Positions 45,369-58,032 of a stretch of 64,000 bases of DNA are shown here, one piece after another (the first letter of the stretch is position 1; the number at the start of each line of letters is the position of its first letter). The notes under the pieces were generated by a model. That model was not told the DNA's origin, ran no database searches, and saw only the letters and a list, made by a program, of their open reading frames with translations. Source of the stretch: Tubiluchus corallicola (Eukaryota; Priapulida; Priapulimorpha; Priapulimorphida; Tubiluchidae). The DNA lies in contig JAQGDQ010000041.1 in assembly GCA_030141605.1 (NCBI GenBank), positions 184,001-248,000 on the forward strand, read 5' to 3'. The position numbers and the translations under genes are program-made.

Positions 45369-48300
45369 ATGTTTGAGCCCGAAATAAAAGATCAGGGAGG
45401 TGCATCGAGGCGAAGGTATTTAGACAAGAAATTATCTGCCTAATTTCGTTTTCGCAGTAGTACTTTTACTTTTTCAAGGCCTGTGCGAGTAAGGTCCAGC
45501 CGGTAATTTTCGAGGCCAGAGATCTAAGAATGACCCACATAACTGAATATGTTTGTTACATTATATCTAATCATGGAGGCCCTGCAGACTGTGCAGTTTT
45601 TAAATTAGGCTTATAATTTAATATGTACTTACAATTTGACTTCACCATTTTAAGCACTGTGCACGTGCTTTGTGGCAGGCAAAACACAGCTGTCATCAAT
45701 GGTAAACTTAGAAAATGCCTATGTTTCAGCTAAATTTAAACAAAAGCAATTTTGGTTGCAAGTACTGAATGGCTACAATGGAGATAAAGAAAAGATAGTT
45801 GTAAGATGTGATGTGACAGGAGGATGCTACACCTATTTGGCTTATAATAGTGTCCAGTTGTGGTCAGATTTCGATGTCGTACTCATTGACTGAGCCTGGA
45901 GTATTAAAGGTCAATGTTCTTGAAATTTTAGCGTTCCATCTCTTTTCCTAGGGCTTTAACAATCACATGGTCATTAAAACTGGTGTAAGTGATAGAGGGT
46001 TAGAGACTAGAGGTTTAGTGCATGATGCTAAATTGAATTATTTCAGTTAGATGGGTGGGACTCACTGATAGTAACAAATTTTAAAATTTGACAATCTTGT
46101 ACAAATTCATTACAGCCAAGTCTTGGTTTATATTGCACACATATAACAGCAGTGCTCACACACTGTTAAGCGAGCACCTTAGAAAAAAGGTTATTGTCAG
46201 TGTCAGAATTTTTAAGAGTTTGATAACTAACTGATAATTTGAAAAATGCTCAAGCTTCCAACTTCTGTGTTTTGGTACTTCATCTTCCTCTATGTAATGC
46301 TCTAATTAAGCTTTACACACACAGTTTTTAATTTTTTATATTAACAGAAAAGACTTGTGCACCTTACCGTAATGTGAGTTGGCAGACTACTTTTTACTAG
46401 CAGCAGACCAGCCAAGCAAGATTTATATTATCATTTATATTCCACTCTTATTACAGTTTAATCTCTTGAAATATTTGTACCTGTTGAAACGACAAAAACC
46501 CGAGAGCGTTCAGCTACTGACTTAGGTAGATGTAATGCAAAAAAATATGCAAATACAACTAGAGTTAGATTTGAGGCATCAGCAAGTGGACCATGCCATA
46601 TTTTACAAATATAAGCATGCATACGATGACAATTTAATCTAAAACTGATAATTAACTTTATGTTATCTAGTTTATGAATGTAGAAAACTAGTTAAAATTA
46701 AAGGAGTTAATCTGATTTTTTCTGATAGGACCTAACTAGGCTGCTACATATTTTTTACTTGTGATTGATATTAAATTATTTTGGGCAAAAAAACGTGTGC
46801 GGTGGAAAACAGTCCAGTGCAAATGAATTAATGTAGTGGTAGTAGCAGACTGATCTTGTCATTCAGCGATGGTAAGCTTAATTACCAGTCAGTAATATGC
46901 CTGCCCTTTTCACTTGTCTGTGGTATCACAAAATATTGTCTAATTTACTATTTAAAGTTTTTCGAGAATCTTTTAATGGTACTAAAGAAATAATCATCTG
47001 GAATTTTACCCAATGCTTGATGTATTCTGTTTGTATTCTAAAAGGGTTTGTTCCTTCTTTGACTGACAATATAGAGTCATGTCCTTGCATTTTAACATAT
47101 GAAGATGACTCAAAACAATTCATATCAGTTGCTTCTAGGCATCTAAAAGTCACAGTTGTAAGTTAGACAGTACCGTTTTTTTAGAGCACATCATTATTAA
47201 AGCCTATCACATAGAATAAGTCTATTTGTCTATTTAAAACTTTTAGAAATTTCTACATACATTTGCAATTGTACACATTGTCACTTTATTAACAGTGCAG
47301 TTTCATGTAATTGTTTGACTGTGTATTGCGTTTTGCAAAAGTTACAGATTAAACATACTCTGTTAGTGACTTAGTATTTTTGTCTCACCATCATTCTGCT
47401 GTGATGTCACAGCTGCCTGCTAATTGCACATTTCAAGATTAATGTGTGCACAATTTCTGTAATGTAAACAAATGCAATTCATATGGTTATTTTGGTGCAT
47501 GCGAAACACTTGAAAAACACATACAAGTACACACACACACACAAGTAAACAAAATATCATTTAAATATTGATGAAAAGAAAAAAAGGAGGCCTATTTGGT
47601 TAAACTGCACCAGGATATTATTTAAGATATAAAAACTTATTTCTCTTGTGGTTCAAAAATAGGTCAAAATGAAAGTTGTGAAAACTAAGTTTTTCAGTTT
47701 AAAAGTGTCAATAATATAAAGTAACCAATTTTAAAAATTAGCTAAAAGAATAGTAACTGGACTAGTAAAATGCCAGAAGAAAATATAAAATTAAGTACCA
47801 ATTCAGTAAGTAGCGAGCAAATATCAAAATTGAAAATTCATTATCCAAAATATTTGTTTATGAAATAGAGTGGAACCATAGAAAGGAACCATATGATATA
47901 GAATGACTGGGCCTGTGCAGGCAGGATTTAATAAGGGCCAAAATGTCAGATCTCGGATGCTGCCGTTGTGAGCTTGCATCTAAAGACTGGCTCTAAGTTA
48001 TTTTGTGGATTAGTTTCCATAGAGACAACGTAGGGCCGTGGCATTACTATATAGTACAACTGTTATGCAGATGACGTCTGGCAATATTTTATAATTTTCA
48101 TTTTGTGTCATTTCTTAATATTGACAAACCACCATCTTTATTTTCCCTGAAATTGGTCTGTGTATTTTTATTTATGTTAAAAATCCTGATAATATGGTCT
48201 GTAGAATGTTATTACTGGTCAGGTAGATTGTAGCTGCTTGCCTGTACTTTTGGTATTTCAGAGCTTTTAAGTCCCAGGCATTCTCTACCCCCAGTTTGGT

Positions 48301-51300
48301 GGGGGGTTAGCGGAAAATTTTGAATTTTTCCTTCAGAAGCAGCTATTTCTGACCTATTCTGAGCGTCACGTTTCAATAAAGCGAAGCATATTAAACTTGT
48401 GATGTGATACAATAAAATGTCGAAAAACGATAAGAAATACTAGCATATACCTGCCGGAATCAATACCTCCACTCCACATAATATCTAAAAAAGATCTATC
48501 TAAGACAAGCGTATAACATATATTGTCCTTGTAGAAGAACTTTTTGCCGAATTCTGTAGTGCGTTTCTGGCTATCGTTCCCTACGTTATTTTGCGGTTAT
48601 GATATCACCAACACTCAGGCGAAGATCGAATGAGGCAGTGCCTGCAGAGATCAGTGCAATTCGTAGATGATGATTTGATGAGACTTCAAGAGAGATACTT
48701 GACCAGAGATCAGTCTTCATTTCAGTATGACACGTCCTGTAATCATCAAATGTGGGCAGGTGATGATGAATGTTTGAACAAGTTGTTCAGAATTGATCTC
48801 TGACACATTTTTTCAGCAGATCATATGGTTTTGCCGTAGCCGAATCACTTTCGGTAAATGTTCTGGCCCCATGGGATGCAAAGAACCCAATGACATCATC
48901 TGCAAAACTTCGTACTGCATCAGGACCAAAAAATAGTTGTACATACCAATGAAAGGAGCAAAATTTATTTTTTGTTGAAACAGTGTATCTCATTAGCCAG
49001 TGGTCAGATTTAGGCATCACTAGGCACCAAGTTTTCTTCACGGAGTGTCAAACTTGGTGTGTACACAGCCAACATGTTAAAAGAGGCTCTGGGTATTTAC
49101 TTGGTCTTCATTTTACCGAAAGAGAAAAATGCGAAAAATGACTGCATTTTTAAACGCCTCATGTAAATTCAGGCATTAGTTTAAAAAGGTGTTTTCTGAC
49201 TTGTTATTGTATATTTGTTTATTTACATGGATTCGTGTCAGTTGTGCAGCCCTGTGCTGTTCTATGCACATACGAGAATTGTCTCATCAAAGATGAATGA
49301 CTTTTTGTCTTAAATTAAATTAGTGGTAAACATTTATTCTGAGGGAGCGTATGGGACTTTATTTGGGCGATGTTTCGTACAAACTAGGCAATGATATAAA
49401 ATGTTCAGCTAAGTTTGATTGCTTCTGTCCTATTTTTGTGATGGCTTCATTCTTATACACTCTCAGGGTGTGTACTGATTTCATGGTGGATGGTTATATT
49501 TTCTCCATGTCTATAACTTGGTTATCTTAGCCCGGTGGTGTATATATTTTGGCTTCTTTTATTATTAAACTGTAGACCTGGCTTCACATTTTATAGGTAA
49601 TTTACCTGTCATGTTCTTCATTAATATTACATGAAATTACCCAAGTTGTAATCGCTAGCTATCTGCAGCAGATTAGCGTGGCAACCTGCATAACTAATTA
49701 ATGAGCTGAGGTGTTGTGTGCTTTCCTGTGCCCAGGAATTATAAACTGCAGAGGCGAGAAAGAATGATAGGGGGAGGAAACGTTTGAGAGACCAAGAGAG
49801 AGGGAGAGTTTTTAATGTGTCAGTCAGGCACAGTCTTTTAGCACTATTTTGAAGCTCATAATGTGTAACATTCACTCGCTGCATTTGCCTTACTCATGCC
49901 AGACTGAGACAAGAGATTGATTTTTCTACATTTTGCAGCTGCCATTAACTTTATGGTTTTATTCACCCAAGTGTTCCAAAATGCTGCAAAATTCTGTGCC
50001 TTGCTGCACTTGATGCTAAACTGATCATGCTGCATTGTGTGTTAAATGCTAAAATCTTGAAATCTAGCTCCTCCTTTTTTGCAAAAATGTGTCGTTTTTC
50101 TCACGAGTTTGTTTCTTTACTTTTCAGCTGTAATTGATGTTTGATGACGGTAAACTCATTGATCTCTATTTTTCATATATTAATCGCAATAGCAAATAAT
50201 TTATGACCCGTTGTAACTATCAACGACACTTAATTAGCTACTCTATTATTGGTGAATCATATCATACAATACTATCATGTAATAATTTGATTAATCGGTT
50301 GTTTCATAATCTGTTTGAAGTAAACCGCGTGTTCTCAGTGTCTTTGACTTTTTGTCTCTACACTTAAATCAAGTACAGGTGATCTCAAAATAAATGTTGC
50401 TCCCCATGATTATGAATATTGCTTCAGCCACTTTTAATAATGTAGACCCTGATGAGTCAAATATCTTCAGTTCATGCACCTTTCAAGTTTCAACTATTTT
50501 TCACTGCCACTTGCAATAATTCTTTCGATTTGTCTTATTTGCTATCCATCTAGTGAGGAAGTCTTTCACTATTATGTGCTGAATAATGAGCACTATGGCA
50601 TCTGCAGTATTTCCCATGTACAGCTTCACATGCCAGATTTACATAAAGCACTTCAAAATCTAAGGCACCTCCAGCCAAAGCGTATAAGATTTTTGATAAT
50701 ATTTGGGTATTTTTTACATGATTTTGATAAACTTTTGGATGATTTTGCTATCAAAATGGCTAGAATTTTTTTATAGTTTTACTGTTTTAGTTTTTCTTAG
50801 TTTTTTAGTTCATGTTTTAAAGCCATCTATTTAATGATAATCACGCTGTCACAGTCTTATAATCATTATTAAGATTTACACATTTTTATACAAACTTGCA
50901 TGTCTTTACTTGCCCACAAGAATTTCGTCACAGCAGATTTGAAAGTTCTAGGAAATAGGCTCAGTCGCACAAGATTATTAAGTGTCACGAAAATTCATTC
51001 GACATAAATTTCTGTTTTACGTAACAGTACAATATAACATTAATTCTAGTATTCTTCATTTGTTGTCTTGCAATTTGCCATTCAGTAAAATGTCCTTCAT
51101 TTATTTGTAATGCATTTTTCATGAATAGCCAGTTGTCTGTGTTAAATCATTTGGAAACATGTTCCTAACATTAAACTTTACTGTGATGTTACAATTTTTT
51201 AAGGTAAATAAGTGTAAAAGGCCGAAAACTAACTTTTTCAAGCTAAGTTGAAATTGTACTTTTTTAAGTGTGGCGATAGTCTTATGTGGTTTCATGGTGT

Positions 51301-54300
51301 GTGAATTTCCTGGTTAAATTTAACCACCTTCTGTATTTTAATCAGTTTAATGAAACCATGTAAATTATTAAAAGCGATGTAGTCCAATTTTTGGTATGTA
51401 ATTTGGTTAGCAAAATAGGCATTGAAAATACAAAAAATAACATTTAAAGGAAGTCACATTTTTGATTTTTTTGTGTGTGTCTAGAGACATATAGATTCTA
51501 TAGTAGTAATTTCAGTTTAGGTATTGTGGTTAATTCATCCTCTGCTTTTCACATATTAATCACAGAAGCATTTATTTTGCTGTCAAAAACACCTAGCTTA
51601 GCTAGCTACTCCAATATTAGGGAATCATACAATGGCTTTATGCCATAATAATTTGATTGATCTGTCGTGTCTGTTGACGAAAGTAAAACATCCAAGGGAT
51701 TTGGCGTGAGCAAAACTAGTCAAACAATAATTTCTGTAATTTCCTGATTCAGGATAGATTAATAATGAAAGACTGGAACAGCAATATCAACAATTTGTAC
51801 AGCAAACTAGGATAAATGTAGTGAGTGCACTATATATTGAGCAACATTTGTTCTGTGTAAATGTGGTATGTTTATTGATTGACTATGCCTGGTGGTTAGA
51901 TTCAGAAATCCGTACACTATTTACTCTGTACCTGAGAGAGAGAGAGAGAGGAGTGCATAATTATTTGTATTGATCCGTTAATCCTCAATCCATTATTACT
52001 CGTGAAGGAAAATCAATTTGAAGAGTTAAGCAAATTTTTCTTCACGACACTCTAGCGTGTTGACTCAGATTGCCTTTAAGCAAATGTATTACATCTGGTA
52101 TTTGTTATCAATTGATTTCTTATAATTTTTTTTATGAGTAATTATTGAAAGGTGTTGCAGAATTCTTGAATCCATATTAGATAGTAACGTCAACAATGTT
52201 TACTATAGAAGTGAAGTTTATTTAGAGAAACAGATCATTATAAACTTTTTCCCGTTTTGACTGTTTTATGCATTTTTTTCTTTGGTTGTGTGAGTCATAC
52301 AGCTGTTAATGAGACAGTCATGCATACTGGTTTTGCTATTTTTAAGTAAGTGATATATATCCTAGCTGGGCGTAGTTAGCTATGCCTAATTGCCTTGGTA
52401 TATTGATGAATTATGCCTAAATTAACGTGCAGCTGAAAATTTTCACTTTCCATGCTTTAAGCTGGAACTTGTTGAATTTTGTTCCATGCGAAATATTTAA
52501 ACTAAAATCACAGTTTAAAGAAAAAGTGTTGTAATTTTACAGATGACTTGAGTAAGTAGTTAAACTGACTACAGTCAACTAGGTATACGTTAACATGCTT
52601 AATCTCAGCTCAATGGCTCTTAGCTTCTTGAACTCTTGTGTTTTATCAGTGTAACTCATTAGCACGCACTTTTACAATGTACGTATTAACAAAATTAATG
52701 TTTGATGAGATTATTCTCGCATCGTTTTATAGCGATAAATATTTGTTGTCATTAATACAGACGACTGCTGAATGAATATTTAATACATCCACGGAATGAA
52801 TTAATTCATGACTGCCTGATTGAAAAAAGGATGGAACACATTAATTAATAAAGATCTGCAGTCGGCTGTTAACAGTCAACAAAAAGCAGTAAGGTCCTTT
52901 AAAATATGAATGTCATTGTTGGAAGCCACAATTCTTGGTACCACTCTTCTTTTGACTTAATGTTATTTGAATATAAGGAGGTTCACACCTAATTGAACAT
53001 TTAATATCAATGATGCGGTAAGTTACGTCTTAATAAGTGCTGTACTCATGCAATCCAGCCCTTTAACACTCATTGATTTTAACTGAGGTGTGTCACATTG
53101 AAAGACTAGCATCATAAAGTACTGCTTTTGTTACTAATCTCACTGAGTCACTGAGCATGGCGTGGCATGCTCAAGAGATTGCGAGCGTGGCTTTGACTGT
53201 CTCAGCCATGATTACTGTTTTCAAATAATGTCCGAATTGAATAAGTTACCATACAATTGATTGGAAGTGATGCATAATTTTTAGTACCTCTTTAGGGTTG
53301 AAGATCTTAAGAGAGCCTTCGATTGAAATTGCTAGCACGTGTACTAAGTTGTGCGAACTTGTGCATTATAGCTCTTGCAATCGTATGCCTATTAAACTGT
53401 ATGTAAAGATTTGTATAAAGGCTAAACCACCAAATAGTTGTGTGTTTACTTTTAGAATGTAATTGTTTGTAGTTAAGAGCTAAGTAGTTGCAGTTTCAAA
53501 TAATTTTTACTGAAGCGTAAACTAATTACTTTCAATGTAGCTTAGTTTCCAAAATAGATTTTTCTGGAATTGACAATATTTTTACAAATGCTTTGCTCAT
53601 TTTGCATAATGTTTAATATAACAGGGTTAATAAACTTCGTTTATTGTAGTTAATTGCTTTAATGCTCTCAATGAAACTTCATGTTCTGATAAATCATGAA
53701 ATCCAAGAAGGATAAAACCAAGAAATGACTTTTTTCTTTGAGTTGTTCTACTTATGTTACACTTACATATTGAAAAGTCTTTGAGTAAGCTTTTTTTATT
53801 TTATTTGCTAATTTTGTTTACAAGTACAGAATTTGAAATGCAGTTAGCTAGAGTTTCCAAATTTGAAAGGGTTTAAAGTATATATCTAATAAAAAATCTT
53901 GTCTCTACAGTTCTTCAACTGTAAACAATAGTTTTCACAGTATTTCTGCCAAAATTAAATGTGCTGTGTGCCTAAAATTTTATATTATAGTATTGACATA
54001 CATACATGTTTTAGGGTTCTTAAGCCTCCTGGTGGTGGAAGTAGTGGCATATTTGGCTCTGGCTCACAAGAAGACACACCACGCAAGGTGAAGGATTATC
54101 AGAAATCTAATATCTTTGGCTCTGGTGATGAGACATCACAGAGCCGTGCACCTGACAAACAACCAGAGAAGTACAGATCATCCTTATTCTCTGATGGGGA
54201 TGCAGCTCCTAGGTAAATTTTATGTATGATTGATGCATGATTATAACTAGTTGTCCTTCTGCCCTTCTCCTTTCTGTTCACGTACTCTCCATCTCTCTCT

Positions 54301-54342
54301 CCCTCCACTCTCTGTTTCTCTCTCTCTCTCTTTCTCTCTCTC

Positions 54343-54412
<70 letters not shown>

Positions 54413-54454
54413 CCTTTCTCTCTCTCTCTCTCCTCCCTCTCTCTCTCTCTCTCT

Positions 54455-54527
<73 letters not shown>

Positions 54528-54565
54528 CCCTTTCCCTCTCCCTCGTCTCCCTTCTCTCTCTCTCT

Positions 54566-54604
<39 letters not shown>

Positions 54605-57600
54605 CCTCCCTCTCTCTCTCTCTCTCCCTTCCTGCTGATTAATTGATTAACTGACAAACTCGTAAGCTAGCTGACTTTGATCAATTCACTGATTTTCTGT
54701 TGAATAATTTTTAATCAGAATTCGATTATATTATTACTTTCAAATGATTTTGTTATTGTGAACATTATTAAGGTTATTGTGATAGATTAGTTTGTTAATC
54801 ATGAGTAATGTGCAACTGGCATGCAAGTGTGAAGTTGCTTGCCAAAATCCATCAATCAACAGACAATCACATCAATCAATGTAAGAAACTAATTAAGCCA
54901 GTAGATCTTAATGAGTGCAAACTGTTATTATGTTTAGTGCACTTGCTGCTTCGTTTCTGTAGAATTCATACTTGGTTTTATTATTACTGCATTTTTATAT
55001 AGTGTTTGCATTAAATTTGATTGCAAAGTGGCCAGTCTGTTAATATGGATTTACTTGTATTTCTTGTGATGATGATGATGATGACAACGTTGATGACAAA
55101 AACATTGTGTATTACTTCAAATTTCAGACCGGCTGCACCCAAACAGGATAGAATGCACTCCACTATTTTTGACACTGATCCGCTTCCACTAAGAACTGGC
55201 AAGAAACAGCGACCAAATAGCCAAAGTACGTCATTAATCATATACTGGGTTTTTTAGTTTTTTGCAGCTACATTAAATAGTTTATTGTAAACACCTGCAA
55301 CCGATGCTTTGATACTTTGTGATTTCGTGCAACCCCATAAACTAAGATGTGGCCAAACAAGTTTAAGAAAATTAGACTATAGTTTAAGATAGCTTTCCAT
55401 GCAATATGAAAAAAATGATCATAGTCACTATTTCCATTGTGAATCATTAATCTAAACAAAACTGGCATGGAATAATTTTAGCTATAATTATAAACTGGCT
55501 GTAGTGTTTATGCTGGTTTTGGAAACAAAGGAGTAATGTTGGCATTGCATTGTTTTTGTATACCAGCATGACAGTGGCTTTCAACTTAGAGTTATTGAAA
55601 ATTCTGAATGAAATGGATTAAAATTGTTTTCCCTTTGAAGCTATTACAAAATGTATATGTGCTAGTCTGTGAATTGTTAAAACAAAGTTACAAACTGCAC
55701 TCTGAAAATGTGTTTGTTATTTCAAGCACTAAGACAGGTGAGTGGGCAACACCTGTACCTAATTCTGTTTCAAATTTGATCAGAAATCAAATTTATCAAG
55801 TTACATGATATAAAGAAAATGCTTATTTGATCATTATATATTTTTTGCTCATCAGTGTCGGACATTTTTAATTTGAAGGGTAAGTGAGAGTGGCGTAAAC
55901 CTTGTTGTAAACCCTAAATTTGTTGTATATTTATTTCACTAGGTCCTGTAATTTTGTTTAACTGACTGCTGTTTGAAAACTGTAGACTGGTGACTTATTT
56001 TAATACTGAATGTAGATTGTGTATAGTTTATAACTAGATGTGTTATGAGTCATGTGTAGAAAAATTTCATTTGTTACAAAACCCATTGTATTTCCGTAAA
56101 TGCAGGATTTGCAATCATTTGGCACAATAAAACACAGCCCTAACAATCCATTTGATCATAGTCATTACTGCTGTGTCTAGCCTTACTTGTATTCAGTGAT
56201 TACCCATTTAAAATTACCCTAAATTAACAAACTACAGTCTAGTTACATTTCCATAAGTCTTTCACTGTATGGAATATTATGCATTCCATGAGTTTGTTTC
56301 TCTCACTGTTACTCAAATGGTTTTATTCTAAATGCATTATTAAATCATGCATGGCATTGTATGTCACTATAGAAAATACAAATGGTAAAGACAAAACTAA
56401 ATACAATAATACAATTCTGAGTGGAACAAATCCTTCAAAACAAAAATATAATTGTTTACACTTTCAAGTAAACTCAATCTTTCGCCTTTTTCCCTGAGCA
56501 TCGTCAGTGAGCATGTTTAATTTCTGGAGCTCAAATTAACTCTGTTTCAGCCTGAAATTAAACTTTTAGTTATTGATTTTCTAATGCTGTTTTCTTGCAT
56601 GTTTTAATAATCAAGTAGAAGTGTTCATTCTTTTAAATACATTCTGTAATTTGGTTTCTGTTCTATTAATTTGATTGCATAACCACTTAGGTAGGCATGC
56701 AGCCATTGCCGTAGAATTCACTACGGTATTGACATGGCTGCGAATCACATTTTTAACCTAAAATTCAAGTTATGTGTGTGTAAATTACTCAGCTTTCTTC
56801 CAGTTGCAGCTCCTCCACTTCCTTTCCGTGACATAAGTAATTGCTCACATTTGGCAGCCTGAAAGCACACTATTGATTTAAATGAAAATCTGATTCGTGG
56901 ATTGTAGGTTCAGTTAACTGCAATATTTAACATTACAAATTAAGATAGCATAAAACCCTATTTTGTTGAATTTAAAAGCCAATACGAACGAAAATAATAA
57001 AAAGCTGTGAGTGAAATCTAAGGAGATAATCAATAAACACAAACCCGTTACTTATGAAACACAAGCCCTTAAACGAGATGTGAGCCGTCATTGGAGCTCT
57101 GTACTTCAATAACTGGATGTTTTTGGAGGCAATTATACTTCAGTCCTAGATGTGTAAGTTTTCAACTTAAATGATGAAGTGAAAAATATAAAATAATCTG
57201 CTTTATTATTAAATATTGTTCATTTTTCCAGATGAGGCTGTACCAGCTCCTGCCCTTCCTGCAGAAGAGGAATCATCAGTTGTTGCTACGGAGACAGTCA
57301 GTTATGGAACAGCCGAAAATGGAGAGCCTGCACCTGAAGAAGAGGGCGAAGTGGACCCTGAGCTGAAAGAGGAAGAAGACATTCCAGCAGTGGAGAATTT
57401 GACCTTGCAAAATGAGGGAGAGGAGTCTCCTGCTCCCAGCTCTACTCCAGAGCACAAAGAGAAGGAAGAGTTGTCAGATGCCCAGAAATATTCGCAAAGA
57501 AACAGAGGTAATTGTTAATATACATCTTTGTTAATTGCATATCGTATTTAATCGGCATCTGTTTTAGAAATATTTATTAGGGATGGGATCAGAGTGATCG

Positions 57601-58032
57601 AGATTTTCGATTCTATTGCCAGATCTAAAAGCGTACTCTAAATCCTGATCAAGTTATAATAAATTTTATGCATTTGTAAACCAAAAATTACTCTGATTGA
57701 ACTTACTAACATTTATCAGTTTTCTTACCCCTTATTCTTAATTCCTATGTTCAGGTGAAAATCTAAGAACGAGGTCGATTCAGATTCAGTTGAGATCCGT
57801 ATCACTAATTTCAAGTATTTGGAAATCAACTATACAACTTTCTAGTTGTTTTTTATGCGCCATAATTGCTACATGCCATCAATATTCACGTTTTAAATTG
57901 CATCTTTTCATGGCAGGTTTGCGCAATCCTATAACATGGGCTGCGAATTATGACGATCCTACCCCTGCATCTCGTAGAGCTGGCGGAAAGAAGCACCATA
58001 CGGACTCGAACGCTAATACACGCTTGTGGTAG
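45369..58032 (+). CDS. JPT1: JPT1/HN1 (Jupiter microtubule-associated homologue)
   Basis: Jupiter/HN1 proteins are small, largely disordered proteins. Fly Jupiter binds microtubules and the vertebrate paralogue JPT2 binds NAADP. Exons are 45369-45415, 54015-54212, 55128-55225, 57232-57507 and 57917-58032, with phases 2, 2, 1, 1 (735 nt, 244 residues plus stop). The first ATG has no earlier in-frame Met before an upstream stop. Exon 1 ends GGASRR, and a split Arg codon leads into VLKPPGGGS, the family hallmark (vertebrate SSRVLRPPGGGS), with the intron at the same point. Short F-centred repeats follow: SGIFGSG, SNIFGSGDE, SSLFSDG, STIFDTD. Exon 4 is a Glu-rich, Pro/Ala-rich acidic stretch, and exon 5 ends with a basic tail (SRRAGGKKHH). 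At 244 residues it is longer than vertebrate JPT1 (about 154) because of exon 4. JPT1 and JPT2 split within vertebrates, so one-to-one orthology is not implied. Confidence 0.88.
45416..54014 (+). other. First intron of the JPT1-like gene (8.6 kb)
   Basis: A long AT-rich intron with short (CA)n (47530) and (GA)n (51938) runs and motif-free open frames. No nested gene or complete mobile element could be supported. A 73-codon open stretch after a CAG near 45680 ends in a stop and does not join exon 2. Confidence 0.6.
54295..54630. repeat. Long imperfect (CT)n tract
   Basis: About 330 bp of almost pure CT with CCC and TTT interruptions, beginning about 80 bp after exon 2 of the JPT1-like gene. 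It gives spurious Ser/Leu and Arg/Glu open frames on both strands. Confidence 0.95.

Noticed and set aside
45672-45893. 73-codon open frame following a CAG in the first intron of the JPT1-like gene
   Set aside because: It ends in a stop, has no family similarity, and exon 1 joins exon 2 directly at the conserved position.
48787-49041. Minus-strand frame containing FADDV, resembling a reverse transcriptase box
   Set aside because: No other reverse transcriptase blocks occur around it; a single four-residue match is not evidence.
54237-54657. Long Ser/Leu and Arg/Glu open frames on both strands
   Set aside because: Pure translation of the (CT)n microsatellite; no real protein features.
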